This document shows, in pieces, positions 6,801-8,420 of a DNA stretch of 8,420 nucleotides. The position numbers and the translations under genes are program-made. Every line of letters begins with the position of its first letter. The first letter of the stretch is position 1. The stretch comes from Faecalibacterium prausnitzii. GTDB lineage: Bacteria > Bacillota > Clostridia > Oscillospirales > Ruminococcaceae. The notes under the pieces were generated by a model. It had not been told where the DNA came from, made no database searches, and worked only from the letters and a program-made list of their open reading frames with translations. The stretch covers positions 1 through 8,420 of the forward strand of contig DCCL01000127.1 of the NCBI GenBank assembly GCA_002313795.1, written 5' to 3'.

Positions 6801-7608
6801 CTTCGTCGTCGCCTCCATTCGCAGCAAAACCAGAACCAGCAGCCTGCTTGATAGCAACGCGAGTCTGGTAGTCATACAGAGCGATCGCAACACCAACGAA
6901 TGCGATCAGCAGCAGAGCAGAACCGGACAGCTCGGGGATGTAGCCGATGATGGTTGCCAGAGCGAAACCAGCAAAGTAGATGCCCCAGAACTCGTTGGAG
7001 AGCATGATGCGCAGCAGGGTTGCGAAGCCGACGAAACGCATCATACCGCCAGCAGCGCCCAGACCAGCCATGATCCATGCGTATTTCTCGGCCAGATTGC
7101 TCAGGGTAGTGCCCATTGCGGAGCCGCCCAGCATACCGAGGGTGCAGACGATGGCGAACAGCACGCCCAGCAGAGCCATTGCCAGATAGTTCAGACGAAC
7201 GATGCCCTTGGTGTCGCCCTTCTCAGCCATCTTGTCGGCAGCGGACATCATGGGGGACATAGCGGTGAACAGGAAGGTGACCATGTACTGGCCGATCAGA
7301 GCAAAAGGAACTGCCAGACCGACAGCAGCGGTGGTATCCAGATGAGAGGAGATCGCAAACACGGTAGCCATGACGCCGCCGATGACTGCGTTTGGCGGCT
7401 GAGCGCCGCCGACAGGCATGTTGCCGATGGTCATCAGCTGGTAGGTACCGCCGACGATCAGGCCAGTGGGGAGGTCGCCCAGGATCGCACCGATGACAGC
7501 ACCGGAAACGATAGGCTGGTACAGGGATTCCAGTAAATCAAACTGGTCGATGGCGACGATGAACACCCACACAAAGACCAGAATGATCTGAAGTGCACTA
7601 AAGCCCAT
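6790..7608 (-). CDS. agaW: PTS IIC component, mannose/GalNAc family (AgaW-like)
   Basis: A 272-aa polytopic membrane protein and sugar-channel subunit, partner of IID. Characteristic segments are GDLPTGLIVGGTYQLMTIG (44-62), VGGAQPPNAVIGG (66-78) and KGDTKGIVRLNYLAM (130-144). Hydrophobic segments lie near 5-20, 31-62, 73-87, 95-117, 140-162, 186-203 and 209-245. The GAQPPN and GDTKGI-RLNYLA patterns match what I recall of E. coli AgaW, supporting the GalNAc/galactosamine branch. I start it at 7608 (MGFSALQ), where AAGGAG sits 8 nt upstream; the frame extends to 7644 but those 12 codons precede the ribosome binding site. The C-terminal tail is short and acidic (GGDDEDGI). The gap to IIB is 45 nt and contains a small hairpin that includes the ribosome binding site. 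Confidence 0.92.
   Translation of the reverse strand: MGFSALQIILVFVWVFIVAIDQFDLLESLYQPIVSGAVIGAILGDLPTGLIVGGTYQLMTIGNMPVGGAQPPNAVIGGVMATVFAISSHLDTTAAVGLAVPFALIGQYMVTFLFTAMSPMMSAADKMAEKGDTKGIVRLNYLAMALLGVLFAIVCTLGMLGGSAMGTTLSNLAEKYAWIMAGLGAAGGMMRFVGFATLLRIMLSNEFWGIYFAGFALATIIGYIPELSGSALLLIAFVGVAIALYDYQTRVAIKQAAGSGFAANGGDDEDGI
6812..6816 (-). promoter_or_regulatory. Ribosome binding site of the IID gene
   Basis: GGAGG on the minus strand, 11 nt before the ATG at 6800, lies inside the last codons of the IIC gene. It supports the shorter 275-aa start. Confidence 0.6.
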
Positions 7609-7611
7609 AAT

Positions 7612-7634
7612 AAATACTCCTTTTTCAAGTATTT
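7612..7634 (-). promoter_or_regulatory. Inverted repeat overlapping the IIC ribosome binding site
   Basis: Arms AAATACT (7634-7628 on the minus strand) and AGTATTT (7618-7612) are perfect 7-bp complements around a 9-nt loop. The AAGGAG ribosome binding site (7617-7622) sits partly in the loop and partly in the stem, and the IIC ATG follows 3 nt after the repeat. The stem is AU-rich with one GC pair, so it is weak. It may tune IIC translation relative to IIB, or it may be chance. Confidence 0.35.
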
Positions 7635-7653
7635 TTGAAAGCACCCAGAAGCT

Positions 7654-8130
7654 TTACTTGAACAGCTTTTCGATGTTTTCAGCGTGTTCGGTAGGAACGC
7701 GGCGGATCTCCAGCTCCACACCAAGCTCCTGCAGCCGCTTGAATGCGGCCACATCAGCGTCGTCAACTGCAACAGAGCCTGCCACCTGGCGTTTGCCTTC
7801 CGCCATGTGCATGTTGCCAATGTTGACTTTCTTGATGGGAACGCCACCCTCCACCAGCTTGACGACATCCTGCGGGTTCTCGCAGACGATGAAGATCAGC
7901 TGCTTGGCGCTGGCCTTGTGGATGGTGTCGATCGTCTTCTGGATGGTCCAGTAGCGCATTGCTGCGTAGGCCGGAGCAGCCATATTCATCAGGCCCTGAC
8001 GCAGGCTGTTGCCAGCCACTTCGTCATTGGCCACCAGAATAAGGTTTGCACCGATGGAGCCGCACCACTGCGTTGCCACCTGACCATGAACCAGACGATT
8101 GTCGATTCGCGTAAGAACAATGTTCGGCAT
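7654..8130 (-). CDS. agaV: PTS IIB component, mannose/GalNAc family (AgaV-like)
   Basis: A 158-aa cytoplasmic phosphocarrier that takes phosphate from IIA and passes it to sugar moving through IIC-IID. The phosphorylated residue is H15, in the family motif RIDNRLVHGQV. Further family patterns are GANLILVANDEVA (28-40), GGVPIKKVNIGNMH (95-108) and RVPTE near the C-terminus. These match E. coli AgaV as I recall it more closely than ManX or sorbose IIB, so N-acetylgalactosamine or galactosamine is the best substrate guess. I start it at the ATG at 8130: AAGGAGG (8139-8145) lies 8 nt upstream. A reading two codons longer would need a TTG start at 8136. No IIA domain is fused to it; the length is that of IIB alone. 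It is the first gene of the operon. Confidence 0.94.
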   Translation of the reverse strand: MPNIVLTRIDNRLVHGQVATQWCGSIGANLILVANDEVAGNSLRQGLMNMAAPAYAAMRYWTIQKTIDTIHKASAKQLIFIVCENPQDVVKLVEGGVPIKKVNIGNMHMAEGKRQVAGSVAVDDADVAAFKRLQELGVELEIRRVPTEHAENIEKLFK

Positions 8131-8182
8131 TCTCAAATCCTCCTTGAGTTTTTTGTCTGAGTTTCCAATTCAGAGTACCTAC

Positions 8183-8211
8183 ATTATAGGCCATATTTGA
8201 ACAAATGTCTT
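8183..8211 (-). promoter_or_regulatory. Candidate promoter of the PTS-HAD operon
   Basis: On the minus strand AAGACA (8211-8206), a 17-nt spacer and a perfect TATAAT (8188-8183) are followed by a likely start near 8176. That leaves a leader of about 46 nt before the IIB ATG. The -35 matches TTGACA at four of six positions. Confidence 0.65.
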
Positions 8212-8314
8212 TATATTTTTTAACAAACTGTTTCTAAAAATCGGTTAAATTCAGTGCTTCTCATTACAATCTACCAAAAAAGTCGAAATAAGACTAGTAA
8301 ATCTGCCCAAAAAA

Positions 8315-8323
8315 TGTTATACT
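8315..8323 (+). promoter_or_regulatory. Candidate extended -10 promoter of the 8345 gene
   Basis: TGTTATACT has the extended -10 form (TGn followed by TATACT at 8318-8323). No good -35 box lies 17 nt upstream. Transcription would begin near 8330, just before the AAGGAGG at 8331-8337, giving a very short leader. Confidence 0.5.
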
Positions 8324-8344
8324 TCTCAGGAAGGAGGGGTTTAA

Positions 8345-8420
8345 ATGCAACGCGAAACTTCCAACGACAGTTTTCTGGATTACGGTTCTGTCTATCACCA
8401 GCCCATAGAATACGAACATT
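8345..8420 (+). CDS. 5' end of an unidentified gene, divergent from the PTS operon (partial)
   Basis: An ATG at 8345 is preceded by AAGGAGG (8331-8337) with 7-nt spacing, and the frame stays open for 25 codons to the window edge. The peptide begins MQRETSNDSFLDYGSV. I do not recognise the family from so little. The F-x-x-Y-G-x-V pattern near the N-terminus resembles the start of cupin-like sugar-metabolism proteins (DUF4867 type), and it could equally be the cupin arm of an AraC-type regulator. Divergence from a sugar PTS operon fits either. The strong ribosome binding site and extended -10 box make it a real gene start. Confidence 0.7.
   Translation, partial: MQRETSNDSFLDYGSVYHQPIEYEH

Larger units (their letters stand above)
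8131..8344. other. Divergent regulatory region between the PTS operon and the 8345 gene
   Basis: This AT-rich 214-bp region carries a candidate promoter for each direction and ribosome binding sites for both flanking genes (8139-8145 leftward, 8331-8337 rightward). It also holds an ATTTG-AA-CAAAT palindrome (8195-8206) inside the leftward promoter spacer, and two AACAAA copies 22 bp apart (8200-8205, 8222-8227). I found no good cre-like or sigma-54 (-24/-12) site. Confidence 0.55.

Noticed and set aside
6801..6896. A 32-codon N-terminal extension of the IID protein
   Set aside because: It lies within the IIC gene, is unlike the family N-terminus, and a ribosome binding site supports the start at 6800.
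8131..8344. A cre site or sigma-54 promoter for the PTS operon
   Set aside because: Mannose-type PTS operons sometimes have these, but I found no convincing match by eye, while a sigma-A type promoter is present.

Overview
The window looks like chromosomal DNA of a gut Firmicute of the Oscillospiraceae/Ruminococcaceae type (Faecalibacterium or Gemmiger-like). I infer this from AAGGAGG-type ribosome binding sites, coding DNA of moderately high GC with AT-rich intergenic regions, Bacillota-style -10 boxes, and the protein mix: a hybrid c-di-GMP protein, an aga/man-type PTS and a UvrA2-like ABC protein. No 16S rRNA or other marker gene is present, so the genus is a guess. There is no rRNA, tRNA, CRISPR array, transposase or phage gene. 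No stretch over 300 bases lacks a gene.

Layout, left to right. (1) 1-197 is intergenic and ends in a strong leftward terminator (11-bp stem). (2) 198-2315, minus strand: a 705-aa signalling protein with an N-terminal sensor-like region, a response-regulator receiver, a degenerate GGDEF and an apparently intact EAL phosphodiesterase domain. (3) 2316-2598: a divergent intergenic region with a candidate promoter for each flanking gene. (4) 2599-5076, plus strand: an 825-aa tandem-ABC UvrA paralogue that lacks the UvrB-binding domain. (5) 5077-5289: a convergent intergenic region with a 15-bp-stem bidirectional terminator. (6) 5290-8130, minus strand: a four-gene operon read right to left as PTS IIB, IIC, IID, HAD phosphatase. 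(7) 8131-8344: a divergent promoter region. (8) 8345-8420, plus strand: the first 25 codons of a gene that runs out of the window.

How the genes work together. The PTS proteins resemble the AgaV/AgaW/AgaE (N-acetylgalactosamine/galactosamine) branch of the mannose-type family. IIB passes phosphate to a sugar carried through the IIC-IID membrane complex. No IIA gene is in the operon, so IIA must be supplied from elsewhere. The HAD protein 26 nt downstream of IID probably acts on a sugar phosphate made by, or downstream of, this uptake system. The divergent gene at 8345 is well placed to be a regulator or a sugar-metabolism accessory protein, but only its first 25 residues are visible. The c-di-GMP protein and the UvrA2-like protein are divergently transcribed neighbours with no obvious functional link.

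I do not see a clearly new multi-gene defence or mobile system here. The most notable points are the changed active-site residue in the HAD protein, the degenerate GGDEF signature in a receiver-EAL hybrid, the UvrA paralogue without a UvrB-binding domain, and the IIA-less PTS operon with a possible hairpin at the IIC ribosome binding site.
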